Under the pieces are notes generated by a model, which was given only the letters and a program-made list of their open reading frames with translations, was not told the origin of the DNA and ran no database searches. From contig NZ_JAHCMU010000012.1 in NCBI RefSeq assembly GCF_018449435.1, positions 62,001-126,000 on the forward strand: a stretch of DNA of 64,000 nucleotides. Direction: 5' to 3'. The DNA comes from Flagellimonas sp. 389 (lineage in GTDB: Bacteria > Bacteroidota > Bacteroidia > Flavobacteriales > Flavobacteriaceae). Each line of letters opens with the position of its first letter. The stretch's first letter is position 1. Of the stretch, positions 56,148-64,000 are shown piece by piece. The position numbers and the translations under genes are program-made.

Positions 56148-57572
56148 ATGAGTGTGACTGCAAATTCCGTGTGGAACAACTGTTTGGCTTTTATCAAGGA
56201 TAATATCCAACCGCAGGCATTCAAAACTTGGTTTGAACCTATAAAGCCTATCAAGTTAACAGACAAAGCCCTTAGCATACAGGTGCCCAGTAAATTTTTT
56301 TATGAGTGGCTAGAGGAACATTACGTGAAACTTTTAAAAGTTGCGCTCACCAAGGAATTGGGAAATAATGCAAAACTTATTTACATCATTAAAATGGAAA
56401 ATAAGTACGGTAATAAAGAACCGTTCACAGAACAAATACCAAGCTCCAACAGAACTGCCGTTGGACCACAAGAATTAGATGTGCCAATTACTTCAAAAAG
56501 TCCTGAGCTCAAAAACCCTTTTGTTATTCCCGGAATACGAAATATAAAGATTGAGTCACAGCTAAACCCAAATTATAACTTTGAGAATTTTCTCGAAGGT
56601 GATTCCAATCGCTTGGCAAGGTCCGCGGGTATGGCGGTAGCCAATAAACCTGGGGGCACTTCCTTTAACCCGCTGTTGGTTTTTGGGGGAGTTGGTCTAG
56701 GGAAGACACATTTGGCCCATGCCATTGGTGTTGAAATCAAGGATAAATATCCAGAAAAGACCGTATTATATATCTCTGCAGAAAAGTTTACGCAGCAGTA
56801 TATAGAATCTGTTAAAAAGAATACTAGAAACGATTTTATCCATTTTTACCAGTTAATCGATGTACTTATCATTGATGATGTACAGTTTCTATCCGGTAAA
56901 TCGGGCACACAAGATGTTTTCTTCCATATATTCAACCACTTACACCAAAACGGAAAGCAGGTTATTTTAACATCCGATAAGGCTCCAGTGGACATGCAGG
57001 ATATAGAACAACGTTTGTTATCACGATTCAAATGGGGACTTTCCGCAGAATTACAGAGTCCAGATTTTGAGACCAGAATCTCTATCTTAAAGAACAAGCT
57101 CTATCGTGATGGTGTTGAGATGCCAGATGAGATTATAGATCATGTCGCCAAAAACATAAAGACCAATATTCGAGAATTGGAGGGCGCCATTATTTCTTTG
57201 ATAGCACAATCCTCCTTCAACAAAAGAGAAGTGACGTTGGAACTCGCGCAACAAGTGGTTGAAAAGTTTGTAAAAAATACCAAGCGAGAAGTTTCCATAG
57301 ACTATATCCAAAAAGTAGTTTCGGATTATTTTGAGATGGATGTAGCTACCTTACAATCCAAAACAAGAAAGCGCCATATTGTGCAAGCAAGACAATTGGC
57401 CATGTTCTTTGCAAAAAAGTTCACGAAAGCCTCTCTGGCCAGTATAGGGTCGCAAATTGGAAAAAGAGACCATGCCACAGTGTTACACGCCTGCAAAACA
57501 GTGGACAACTTAGCCGAGACGGATAAACAGTTTAGGAAATACATCGAAGACCTAAGCAAGAAATTCTCTTAA
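56148..57572 (+). CDS. dnaA: Chromosomal replication initiator DnaA
   Basis: The 474-residue protein has domain I (VWNNCLAFIKDNIQPQAFKT), a linker, the AAA+ domain with Walker A GGVGLGKT at 180-187 and Walker B DVLIIDDVQFLSGK, and the domain IV DNA-binding helix with IGKRDHATVLHACKTVDNLA. It melts the origin at DnaA boxes. The 200-bp region upstream shows no cluster of TTATCCACA-like boxes, so oriC is probably elsewhere. A tyrosine phosphatase gene follows. Confidence 0.97.
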   Translation: MSVTANSVWNNCLAFIKDNIQPQAFKTWFEPIKPIKLTDKALSIQVPSKFFYEWLEEHYVKLLKVALTKELGNNAKLIYIIKMENKYGNKEPFTEQIPSSNRTAVGPQELDVPITSKSPELKNPFVIPGIRNIKIESQLNPNYNFENFLEGDSNRLARSAGMAVANKPGGTSFNPLLVFGGVGLGKTHLAHAIGVEIKDKYPEKTVLYISAEKFTQQYIESVKKNTRNDFIHFYQLIDVLIIDDVQFLSGKSGTQDVFFHIFNHLHQNGKQVILTSDKAPVDMQDIEQRLLSRFKWGLSAELQSPDFETRISILKNKLYRDGVEMPDEIIDHVAKNIKTNIRELEGAIISLIAQSSFNKREVTLELAQQVVEKFVKNTKREVSIDYIQKVVSDYFEMDVATLQSKTRKRHIVQARQLAMFFAKKFTKASLASIGSQIGKRDHATVLHACKTVDNLAETDKQFRKYIEDLSKKFS

Positions 57573-57588
57573 TAATTACTTATACTTA

Positions 57589-58041
57589 ATGAAAACCAAA
57601 GTCTTGATGGTCTGCCTGGGAAATATATGCAGGTCACCCTTGGCCGAAGGTATTTTAAGGTCTAAAGTTGATAAAGACAAGATAGTTGTAGATTCAGCAG
57701 GAACAGCTGGTTATCATGTTGGCAATCCGCCGGACAGAAGATCTATATCGGTAGCTAAAAAACATGGAATCGATATAAGCCTTCAAACGTGCAGACAATT
57801 TTCCAAAGACGATTTTAACATTTTCGACTTTATCTATGTCATGGATAAAAATAACTTTGATGATGTAATACTTTTAGCAACTTCCGAATTAGAAGAAAAA
57901 AAGGTAAAATTACTTTTGGACGAAGTCGACTTAAACATCAATGAAGTACCCGACCCCTATTATGGGGGAACGGACGGTTTTGAAAATGTATATCAGATGA
58001 TCGATATCGCTTGTGAGGCAATTGCAAAAAAAGTAAGTTAG
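57589..58041 (+). CDS. Low-molecular-weight protein-tyrosine phosphatase
   Basis: The 150-residue protein has the CX5R site at Cys9 to Arg15 in VCLGNICRSPLAEGIL and the acidic general acid in VPDPYYGG. It removes phosphate from tyrosine in proteins or from small molecules. The gap to dnaA is only 16 bases and the next gene starts three bases after its stop, so these may be one transcript. Confidence 0.93.
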   Translation: MKTKVLMVCLGNICRSPLAEGILRSKVDKDKIVVDSAGTAGYHVGNPPDRRSISVAKKHGIDISLQTCRQFSKDDFNIFDFIYVMDKNNFDDVILLATSELEEKKVKLLLDEVDLNINEVPDPYYGGTDGFENVYQMIDIACEAIAKKVS

Positions 58042-58044
58042 CGT

Positions 58045-58773
58045 ATGGAGGACCCTAAACCAAGCCTCATTGTAGGCAAAATATACTTGATTCCTACTAC
58101 ACTTGGAGATAATGCACCTCTTGAGGTATTACCGATTTCCATAAAGCGAACTATTGAAAATACTGATCATTACATTGTAGAGAACGAAAAAACCGCAAGG
58201 CATTTTATAAAAAAAATAAGTCCAAGTAAGGCTCAACCCACCCTGCATATTGAAACATTGAACAAATTTACCGATCCAGCCGTTATCCCGGAGTTTTTGG
58301 AACCTTGCATCAGTGGTTTTGATATAGGCATACTATCCGAAGCGGGCTGCCCGGGAATTGCCGATCCAGGTGCAGAGGTAATTCGAGTTGCACACGAAAA
58401 AAGAATACAGGTAGTTCCTTTGGTAGGGCCTTCTTCTATTCTCATGGCCATGATGTCAAGCGGAATGAACGGACAAAATTTCGCATTTAATGGTTACCTG
58501 CCTATCGATGCTTTTGAACGTAAATCCAAAATTAAGAGTCTGGAACGTATCTCGAGAGAAAAAGGCCAATCCCAAATCATCATGGAAACACCCTATCGAA
58601 ATGATAAACTTTTGAAGGAGTTAACGAAAATACTTCAAAAAACCACAAGATTATGTGTTGCCTGTGATATTACATTGCCTACAGAGTTCATTAGGACCAA
58701 AATTGCGCATGAGTGGAGCGAAATAAATATTGACCTTAATAAGAGACCTACAATATTTATTATTCAGGCATAA
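58045..58773 (+). CDS. RsmI-like SAM-dependent methyltransferase
   Basis: The 242-residue protein belongs to the tetrapyrrole methylase fold used by RsmI, with GKIYLIPTTLGDNAPLEVLP, GILSEAGCPGIADPGAEVIR and PLVGPSSILMAMMSSGMNGQ. True RsmI methylates C1402 of 16S rRNA; this shorter relative in Bacteroidota has a changed N-terminus, so the substrate is uncertain. It is the last gene of the plus-strand run starting at dnaA. Confidence 0.85.
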   Translation: MEDPKPSLIVGKIYLIPTTLGDNAPLEVLPISIKRTIENTDHYIVENEKTARHFIKKISPSKAQPTLHIETLNKFTDPAVIPEFLEPCISGFDIGILSEAGCPGIADPGAEVIRVAHEKRIQVVPLVGPSSILMAMMSSGMNGQNFAFNGYLPIDAFERKSKIKSLERISREKGQSQIIMETPYRNDKLLKELTKILQKTTRLCVACDITLPTEFIRTKIAHEWSEINIDLNKRPTIFIIQA

Positions 58774-58801
58774 AAAAACCCAGAATTGTATTCTGGGCTT
58801 A
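58772..58801 (-). terminator. Terminator for the minus-strand transglycosylase-like gene
   Basis: AAGCCCAGAAT and ATTCTGGG form the stem read on the minus strand, followed by a run of T. On the plus strand the poly-A would precede it, so it mainly ends the minus-strand transcript. Confidence 0.7.
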
Positions 58802-58823
58802 AGGTTTCATCAAGAGTCAATTC

Positions 58824-59477
58824 TCAAACTTTTGCATTTCTTTTTTGCGCTATTCTAGAAATGTCATACCCTGCAAATTTTCGAATGTAATATGAAATAC
58901 TACTTCCATACGCATCTGCTACATCGTTCTTTCCATAAGAACGTAGGTACTTTTTCACATTTCCGGCACCAGCTAGATGCGCTGCGGCCAAAATACCAGA
59001 TTCAGTAATTTCAACTCCTCTTATCCTTTTCCCGTTAAAACGTTTAATATCCCTGCGCAAAATCCATTTATTCCTTGCAATATTGGTTTCAAATGTCTTT
59101 TCTTGAAGCGCTGGATCGTTCAAAAAATTCTTGGAATCGTGCACACCCATTAAACTAAGGGTGCTCAAACCAAATTGATACTTTCCAAGATATCCGAACG
59201 TATTAATAACAGAGTACCTTCCTTGGGATTCTTTAAAAGCCAAAGCTTCTTTAAATCCATTGTACGCTTTTCCCAAAAAAGGAGGTTTAATTTTTAAATC
59301 TTTGGAAGAATCCAAAGAATCTTTAAGAACCAAGATTTCAGTATTGGCTTCTACTTTTAACGAATCAGGAACTTTATAGTCCACTTTTTTCGTCACGGTA
59401 TACGAACCAAAACTTGTCAAAATTACAATCATGGCCAGATGCAAAATAAAGCTTATCCATCTTTTCATAACTTTCAT
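58824..59477 (-). CDS. Lytic transglycosylase-like protein
   Basis: With the start at 59477 (MKVMKRWISFILHLAMIVIL) the product is 217 residues with an N-terminal membrane anchor or signal. The core FKEALAFKESQGRYSVINTF with GYLGKYQFGLSTLSLMG resembles the Glu-containing active region of lysozyme-like transglycosylases. It may cleave peptidoglycan. The next minus-strand gene upstream is mltG, another peptidoglycan enzyme. Confidence 0.65.
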   Translation of the reverse strand: MKVMKRWISFILHLAMIVILTSFGSYTVTKKVDYKVPDSLKVEANTEILVLKDSLDSSKDLKIKPPFLGKAYNGFKEALAFKESQGRYSVINTFGYLGKYQFGLSTLSLMGVHDSKNFLNDPALQEKTFETNIARNKWILRRDIKRFNGKRIRGVEITESGILAAAHLAGAGNVKKYLRSYGKNDVADAYGSSISYYIRKFAGYDISRIAQKRNAKV

Positions 59478-59628
59478 ATTTAGCGTTCTGATGTACCAAA
59501 AACGGTACAACTAAATTAGGGCGGCAAATATAAGGGCAGTGTTTTTCATTTGAAGCATGATGTTCATAAGATTTTCTTAAATGAGGCCTAAAATCCGTTA
59601 AATCACTGAAAATTAACGACAAAAGGTA

Positions 59629-60669
59629 TTATCGACGTACTTTTTTGGAATCCAACCATCGGGTATATTGTACTTTATTTCGGTTGTGTTGCGCCAAGGT
59701 TTTGGCAAACATGTGGTATCCAAAATTGGAAACATCGGCTACAAAAAATAAATAATCGTGTTTTTCAGGATTTAAAACGGCATCGATCGAAGAGATGTCG
59801 GGCATGGCAATCGGACCTGGAGGAATGCCAGCATATTTATACGTGTTGTAGGGCGAATCCATTTCTAAATCTCGATATAAAACCCGCTTGATAATGGTAT
59901 CAAAATTCCCCGTTTCCTTTTTTATGGCATAAATAACTGTTGGGTCAGCTTGCAGTAATATGCCTTTCCGCACTCTATTAAGATATACTCCGGCCACTCG
60001 AGGGCGTTCCTCTACTTTTACGGTTTCCTTTTGTACTATTGCGGCAAGCGCTATGACTTGTGATGGAGAAAGATTTAATTCTTCCGCTTTTTTCAATCGT
60101 TCAGCATTCCAGAACCGTTCATATTCCTTATACATCTTATCCCTAAAATTCTTTGCATTGGTATTCCAGAAGAATTCATAGGTATTGGGCAGGTACATTC
60201 CTAATTTGGAGTCTTCGTTCAAGCCTATACTTTCCAAAAATTCAGGATCATTGAAACTCTTAACAAGCTCGGTACTATCTGCCTCTATCTGTTGGGCTAT
60301 CCTTCCTGCCAAGGCATTTAGGGACTCTTGATTGTTGAACGACACTTTTACAGGGATATTTTTACTTCGAAGAGAATTGATCATCTCATTATTGTTCATC
60401 CCCTTTTTTACGGCAAACTTTCCACCTTTAATATTTGTTACATATCCTTTGCGTTCCGCTACGGCCTCAAAAGTGGACATGTCCTTAACCAGTGGTTCTA
60501 GACTATTCCTTACATCAGAAAAAGTAGCATCGGATGGAATGTACACAAAGGCTTCATCATTATTAAAGTTGGTATTAGGACTAAAAATTGCACTGTAGAT
60601 TTGATATGCTATGAAACCACATATCAAAAGTCCTAGAATGGCTGTTGCCCAAAGTACTTTTTTAAGCAT
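59629..60669 (-). CDS. mltG: Endolytic transglycosylase MltG
   Basis: The 346-residue protein has one N-terminal membrane segment (VLWATAILGLLICGFIAYQI) and the YceG domain with LGMYLPNTYEFFWNTNAK, IVQKETVKVEERPRVAGVYL (catalytic Glu) and DSPYNTYKYAGIPPGPIAMP. It cuts nascent glycan strands at the inner membrane. It overlaps the acetyltransferase gene by eight bases, forming a run dapF-GNAT-mltG. Confidence 0.94.
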   Translation of the reverse strand: MLKKVLWATAILGLLICGFIAYQIYSAIFSPNTNFNNDEAFVYIPSDATFSDVRNSLEPLVKDMSTFEAVAERKGYVTNIKGGKFAVKKGMNNNEMINSLRSKNIPVKVSFNNQESLNALAGRIAQQIEADSTELVKSFNDPEFLESIGLNEDSKLGMYLPNTYEFFWNTNAKNFRDKMYKEYERFWNAERLKKAEELNLSPSQVIALAAIVQKETVKVEERPRVAGVYLNRVRKGILLQADPTVIYAIKKETGNFDTIIKRVLYRDLEMDSPYNTYKYAGIPPGPIAMPDISSIDAVLNPEKHDYLFFVADVSNFGYHMFAKTLAQHNRNKVQYTRWLDSKKVRR

Positions 60670-61192
60670 GGGAATTTATTTTTTGGAACATAATCTCATT
60701 TTTGAAACCGTTATTGGTCCTGATCCACTCTTTCTTCACGCCTATTTTTTGAAAGCCCATTTTTTCAAATAGATAAATACTAGCGGTGTTTTCTTCCAAT
60801 ATATTGGCATAGAGCTGGTGAACATCTAGAATTGAAAAGGCATAATTGCATAATAGGGTAAGTGCTTCCGCACCCAAACCCTTGTTCCTATCTTCAGGTC
60901 TTGCAATTACGATACCTATCCCTACCCTTCTGTTTTTCGGGTCAAAATCGAAAAGATCTATTAAACCAATACTTTTATCAGCATTATCACAAATGCACAA
61001 GCGTAATTGCTTCACATCAAAAATATCCCTGTGAGCGTTATCCAAGTATAATCGAAGTACTTTTTTAGAGTATGGCTTTAATGTGCCGCTTATCTCCCAA
61101 ATTGAAGTATCATTTTCCAATTGGTACAGAAAATCCAAATCTTTGGGTTCCAAAGCCCTTAAACTTACTTGTTTTCCTTTAAGGTTTACCAT
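60662..61192 (-). CDS. GNAT family acetyltransferase (RimJ/RimL-like)
   Basis: The 176-residue protein has the acetyl-CoA binding stretch PEDRNKGLGAEALTLLCNYA and the closing FEKMGFQKIGVKKEW typical of RimJ/RimL-like N-acetyltransferases. The substrate may be a protein N-terminus or antibiotic; this is unknown. It lies between dapF and mltG with overlaps on both sides. Confidence 0.88.
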   Translation of the reverse strand: MVNLKGKQVSLRALEPKDLDFLYQLENDTSIWEISGTLKPYSKKVLRLYLDNAHRDIFDVKQLRLCICDNADKSIGLIDLFDFDPKNRRVGIGIVIARPEDRNKGLGAEALTLLCNYAFSILDVHQLYANILEENTASIYLFEKMGFQKIGVKKEWIRTNNGFKNEIMFQKINSHA

Positions 61193-61962
61193 TTAATTTC
61201 ACCTTTATAGACCTGTTTTGCCGGTCCTTTTAAATAAATATTCCTGTAAGAACCTTCTTGATGATCAAAGCTAATGGTCAGATTTCCACCGGGAGTGCTC
61301 ACTTCAATACTGTTCAAAGATGTTTTACCCAGTTTGTGCATAGCAATGGCAACTGCCGTTACCCCTGTTCCGCATGAAAGTGTCTCATCCTCAACACCCC
61401 TTTCATAAGTTCTCACCCCAAAAGAGTTGCTGTCCAACTGTTCAACAAAGTTTATATTGCTTCCAACCTGTCCATAAAGCCCATAACGCAACTTGGCACC
61501 TTCTTTTTGCACATCCAACTTTGATAGGTTTTCTATGAGCTGTACATGATGTGGCGACCCTGTATCCAAAAAACTATACGCAGGTTTTATTTTGACCTCG
61601 TCCACATCCGTCATGTTCAGTTCTACAATGTCTTCCACAATTGTAGCATGGTGTAATCCGTCAATAGCATTAAACGAAGTCTTACCATTGATAACACCCA
61701 GATAGTTGGCAAAAGCTACCAAACATCTGCCCCCGTTCCCGCACATAGTACTTTCTGCACCGTCAGCGTTGTAATAGACCATTTTAAAATCCGACATTTT
61801 GTCATTTTCCAATAAAATGAGCCCATCTCCCCCAATGCCAAATTTTCTGTCACAAAGCTTGGCAATCAATTTGGTATCGTTTTTGGGAAAAGTTTGTAGA
61901 CGATTATCAATGATTACAAAATCATTTCCCGTACCTTGATATTTAAAAAATTGTAGTGCCAT
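61186..61962 (-). CDS. dapF: Diaminopimelate epimerase
   Basis: With the start at 61962 (MALQFFKYQGTGNDFVIIDN) the protein is 258 residues. It has the two catalytic Cys in AESTMCGNGGRCLVAFANYL and ETLSCGTGVTAVAIAM, so it interconverts LL- and meso-diaminopimelate for lysine and peptidoglycan synthesis. It is the first gene of the minus-strand operon with the acetyltransferase and mltG. Confidence 0.95.
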   Translation of the reverse strand: MALQFFKYQGTGNDFVIIDNRLQTFPKNDTKLIAKLCDRKFGIGGDGLILLENDKMSDFKMVYYNADGAESTMCGNGGRCLVAFANYLGVINGKTSFNAIDGLHHATIVEDIVELNMTDVDEVKIKPAYSFLDTGSPHHVQLIENLSKLDVQKEGAKLRYGLYGQVGSNINFVEQLDSNSFGVRTYERGVEDETLSCGTGVTAVAIAMHKLGKTSLNSIEVSTPGGNLTISFDHQEGSYRNIYLKGPAKQVYKGEIKW

Positions 61963-62056
61963 AATTGCCTGCAAAGAAACAAATATAGGGTATTCTTTAA
62001 GGAATTTTTTGTAGTTAAAAGCGAGTTAAACTGATGAAGCCAAAAATGAATTGAAT

Positions 62057-62064
62057 TAGTTTTG
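62057..62064 (+). promoter_or_regulatory. Possible -7 box of the DegP-type protease gene
   Basis: TAGTTTTG fits TAnnTTTG and lies 31 bases before the chosen ATG at 62096. It also speaks against the TTG at 62069 as the start. Confidence 0.35.
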
Positions 62065-62095
62065 TTAATTGAAAAAGTTAAATTTTTATAGAATT

Positions 62096-63487
62096 ATGAA
62101 AAGAATTGCCAATTTACTCTTGGTATCCGTTTTTGCAGGTGCAATAACATTGGGAGCTTACAAATTATTTTTTGAAAAAGATACGTATAAATGGGTTGCG
62201 GAAAACCAAGAAACACCTTTTATAAGTACCAGTGGTCTAACAGCATCTGCCAAAGGAGCGGGAATAAATGAAGTTGACTTTACCATTGCAGCAGAAAAAA
62301 CTGTAAATGCGGTAGTACATGTTAAAAACGTAACCTTAAATAAAGGCTCCAATAGCATAGCCGATTTCTTTTATGGGTTTGAACGTCAACAAACCCCACA
62401 AGTAGGTACGGGTTCTGGTGTAATTATTTCACCTGATGGCTATATCGTCACCAATAATCATGTTATTGCTAAGGCCAGTCAATTGGAAATAACCCTGAAC
62501 AATAACAAGACGTACGATGCCACGGTCATTGGCGCTGATGCAAGCTCCGACATAGCACTTTTAAAAATTGATGTGGAAAAAGCACTGCCTTATCTAGCTT
62601 TTGGTGATTCGGACAATGCCAAGATCGGTGAATGGGTGCTTGCTGTTGGAAACCCCTTTAGCTTGACTTCAACGGTAACCGCAGGAATTGTAAGTGCCAA
62701 AGCAAGATCGTTGGGCAGAAATCAATCCTTTATCCAAACGGATGCAGCCGTGAACCCTGGTAATAGCGGTGGCGCATTGGTCAATACGAATGGTGATCTA
62801 ATTGGTATAAATACGGCCATCACCTCACAAACAGGTTCTTATGTAGGATACTCGTTTGCAGTACCTAGCAATATCGCTAAAAAGGTGGTAGAAGACATCA
62901 TGGAGTTTGGCAATGTGCAAAGAGGACTATTGGGCATCTCTGCTGCAAACGTAAATTCTAGACAAGCTATTGAAATGGGATTGAACGAAATTGAGGGAGT
63001 CTACATTTCTCAAATTGAAGAAGACTCCGGAGCGGAAGCAGCTGGATTACAATCAGGTGATATTATCAAAAAAGTTGATAATGTGCTTGTGCGTAAATTT
63101 TCTGAGCTTACCGGGTACCTGTCTTCAAAAAGACCGGATGACACTATTGAAGTTGTGGTAGATAGAGATGGCAAAAGAATTACAAAGAAGGTAACCCTTA
63201 AAAAACAACAGACCGTTCAATTGCCCACTGTTGGTTTTACGGTAAAGAATTTATCCAAAAAAGATAAAAAGACTTACGGGGTAAGCAAGGGAGTCAAGAT
63301 CACTGATGTACCTGAAGGTTATAACCGTTACGATTTAAAGAACAAGGTAATTACGGAAGTGGACGATAAACCAATAAGTAATATTGAAGATGCTAAGGAG
63401 CTTTTTGATGAAATTTCCAGATATGGTAGAACAAGTTTTACCATGATCAACGAGAAAGGTGAAAAAGAACGTCTTATACTTCAATAA
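62096..63487 (+). CDS. DegP/DegQ-type serine endoprotease
   Basis: The 463-residue protein starts with a signal or anchor (MKRIANLLLVSVFAGAITLG) and has the trypsin-like triad His122 (VTNNHVIAKA), Asp152 (SSDIALLKI) and Ser224 (NPGNSGGAL), followed by two PDZ domains (about 280-375 and 385-463; RGLLGISAANVNSRQAIEMG). It is a periplasmic protease and chaperone for misfolded envelope proteins. It is monocistronic, ended by a hairpin. Confidence 0.94.
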   Translation: MKRIANLLLVSVFAGAITLGAYKLFFEKDTYKWVAENQETPFISTSGLTASAKGAGINEVDFTIAAEKTVNAVVHVKNVTLNKGSNSIADFFYGFERQQTPQVGTGSGVIISPDGYIVTNNHVIAKASQLEITLNNNKTYDATVIGADASSDIALLKIDVEKALPYLAFGDSDNAKIGEWVLAVGNPFSLTSTVTAGIVSAKARSLGRNQSFIQTDAAVNPGNSGGALVNTNGDLIGINTAITSQTGSYVGYSFAVPSNIAKKVVEDIMEFGNVQRGLLGISAANVNSRQAIEMGLNEIEGVYISQIEEDSGAEAAGLQSGDIIKKVDNVLVRKFSELTGYLSSKRPDDTIEVVVDRDGKRITKKVTLKKQQTVQLPTVGFTVKNLSKKDKKTYGVSKGVKITDVPEGYNRYDLKNKVITEVDDKPISNIEDAKELFDEISRYGRTSFTMINEKGEKERLILQ

Positions 63488-63510
63488 AACGTATAAATAA
63501 ATATGAATGA

Positions 63511-63541
63511 AAAATAGCACCCAAAATTGGGTGCTATTTTT
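63511..63541 (+). terminator. Terminator after the DegP-type gene
   Basis: AAAATAGCACCC pairs perfectly with GGGTGCTATTTT around a 6-base loop and ends in T residues, 24 bases after the stop. Confidence 0.85.
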
Positions 63542-63577
63542 ATGCGCAAAATCTTTTACGAAAACGTTTGAAATATC

Positions 63578-63585
63578 TAATTTTG
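63578..63585 (+). promoter_or_regulatory. Possible -7 box of gap
   Basis: TAATTTTG (TAnnTTTG) lies 38 bases before the gap ATG. A TTTA word about 19 bases upstream is a weak -33 candidate. Confidence 0.35.
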
Positions 63586-63623
63586 CCGAGCATTTAAAAA
63601 AACAACATCTCCAACCGATAGAT

Positions 63624-64000
63624 ATGAGTGATATTAAGTCTTACGAGAAAGAACTTGCATTCCAAGCAGATAGAAGAAAAGCTACTACGGAATTCATAAA
63701 AATTATCAGTGACCTTTGGTATGACAAAGCAATTGAAGTGGTACTCTTCAAAAATCAAATTATAGATAAAAATGTAAGCGATATTATCAATCTCCATGAA
63801 TACGCCGGGGAATTTGTACAAAAACCGATTTCAATCTTTGATTCAGTTGAAATTCTTAGGGCCATTAACGATATCAACTTACCTCCTTCAAAATTGGATA
63901 TTGGCAAGTTGACCTACGAATACCATTCGGACGACAACAATCACCTGAATGTTAAGTCATTCGTTTTGGAAAAACTCAAAGATGCCCAAGCATCCAAAGA
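63624..64000 (+). CDS. gap: Glyceraldehyde-3-phosphate dehydrogenase, N-terminal part (partial)
   Basis: An ATG at 63624 opens a frame still open at the right edge (125 codons). The sequence SYEKELAFQADRRKATTEFI, SDLWYDKAIEVVLFKNQI and LPPSKLDIGKLTYEYH is the N-terminal extension that precedes the dehydrogenase domain in the longer (about 480-residue) Bacteroidota GAPDH type. The Rossmann fold itself is not in the window, so the enzyme call rests on this extension. It would oxidise glyceraldehyde 3-phosphate in glycolysis. Confidence 0.72.
   Translation, partial: MSDIKSYEKELAFQADRRKATTEFIKIISDLWYDKAIEVVLFKNQIIDKNVSDIINLHEYAGEFVQKPISIFDSVEILRAINDINLPPSKLDIGKLTYEYHSDDNNHLNVKSFVLEKLKDAQASK

Overview
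The window is a chromosomal segment from a member of the Bacteroidota, most likely a marine Flavobacteriaceae. The grounds are the low GC content, the absence of Shine-Dalgarno sequences before most starts, several promoter-like TAnnTTTG boxes, and gene families and orders typical of that group: YbbR-coaE, DUF4835-coaBC-rpoZ-bamD-dapA, YtxJ, DUF1015, a RprXY-type two-component pair, and a GAPDH with an N-terminal extension. I saw no rRNA, tRNA, CRISPR array, phage or transposase gene.

Positions 1-7034 hold the end of a glutaminyl cyclotransferase, a thioesterase and a beta-helix-like lipoprotein. A signalling cluster follows: a LytTR regulator whose receiver has lost its phospho-acceptor, an unlisted 55-residue acidic lipoprotein (3119-3286), a TPR-containing histidine kinase lipoprotein and its LuxR-like response regulator. 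Positions 7100-27600 are mostly housekeeping: glyA, ytxJ, clpB, smpB, pcm, a Gfo/Idh/MocA oxidoreductase, a 3-hydroxyacyl-CoA dehydrogenase, DUF1015, a YggS-type PLP protein, an exonuclease/GIY-YIG fusion, a potassium channel with a zinc ribbon, miaA, a gluconate kinase, an M13 peptidase and a gluconate permease. A 7-bp tandem repeat of about nine copies lies at 9810-9874.

Positions 27600-40000 are almost all on the minus strand: a two-component pair, coaE, YbbR, a glycosyltransferase, fabI, recN, DUF4835, coaBC, rpoZ, bamD, dapA and DUF6913. A UshA-like 5'-nucleotidase follows at 40052-41731, split into two genes with the C-terminal domain encoded first.

Positions 41732-48900 look like an accessory insertion between the nucleotidase genes and ligA. 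The segment contains two paralogous lipoproteins with cadherin-like and DUF285 repeats, a third unrelated lipoprotein, and a ComEC-like metallo-beta-lactamase-fold gene. About 200 bp of regulatory DNA is present three times, each copy with the same inverted repeat (AAATGAAC-N10-GTTC[AG]TTT). A copied tail of the nucleotidase gene, a remnant of the MBL gene start and a chimeric lipoprotein 5' end show that this region grew by segmental duplication and deletion.

Positions 48976-64000 return to core functions: ligA, prmC (with a REP-like palindrome inserted in frame), ribD, a HAD phosphatase, an EamA transporter, YigZ, a thioesterase, dnaA, a low-molecular-weight tyrosine phosphatase, an RsmI-like methyltransferase, a transglycosylase-like protein, mltG, dapF, a DegP-type protease and the start of gap.
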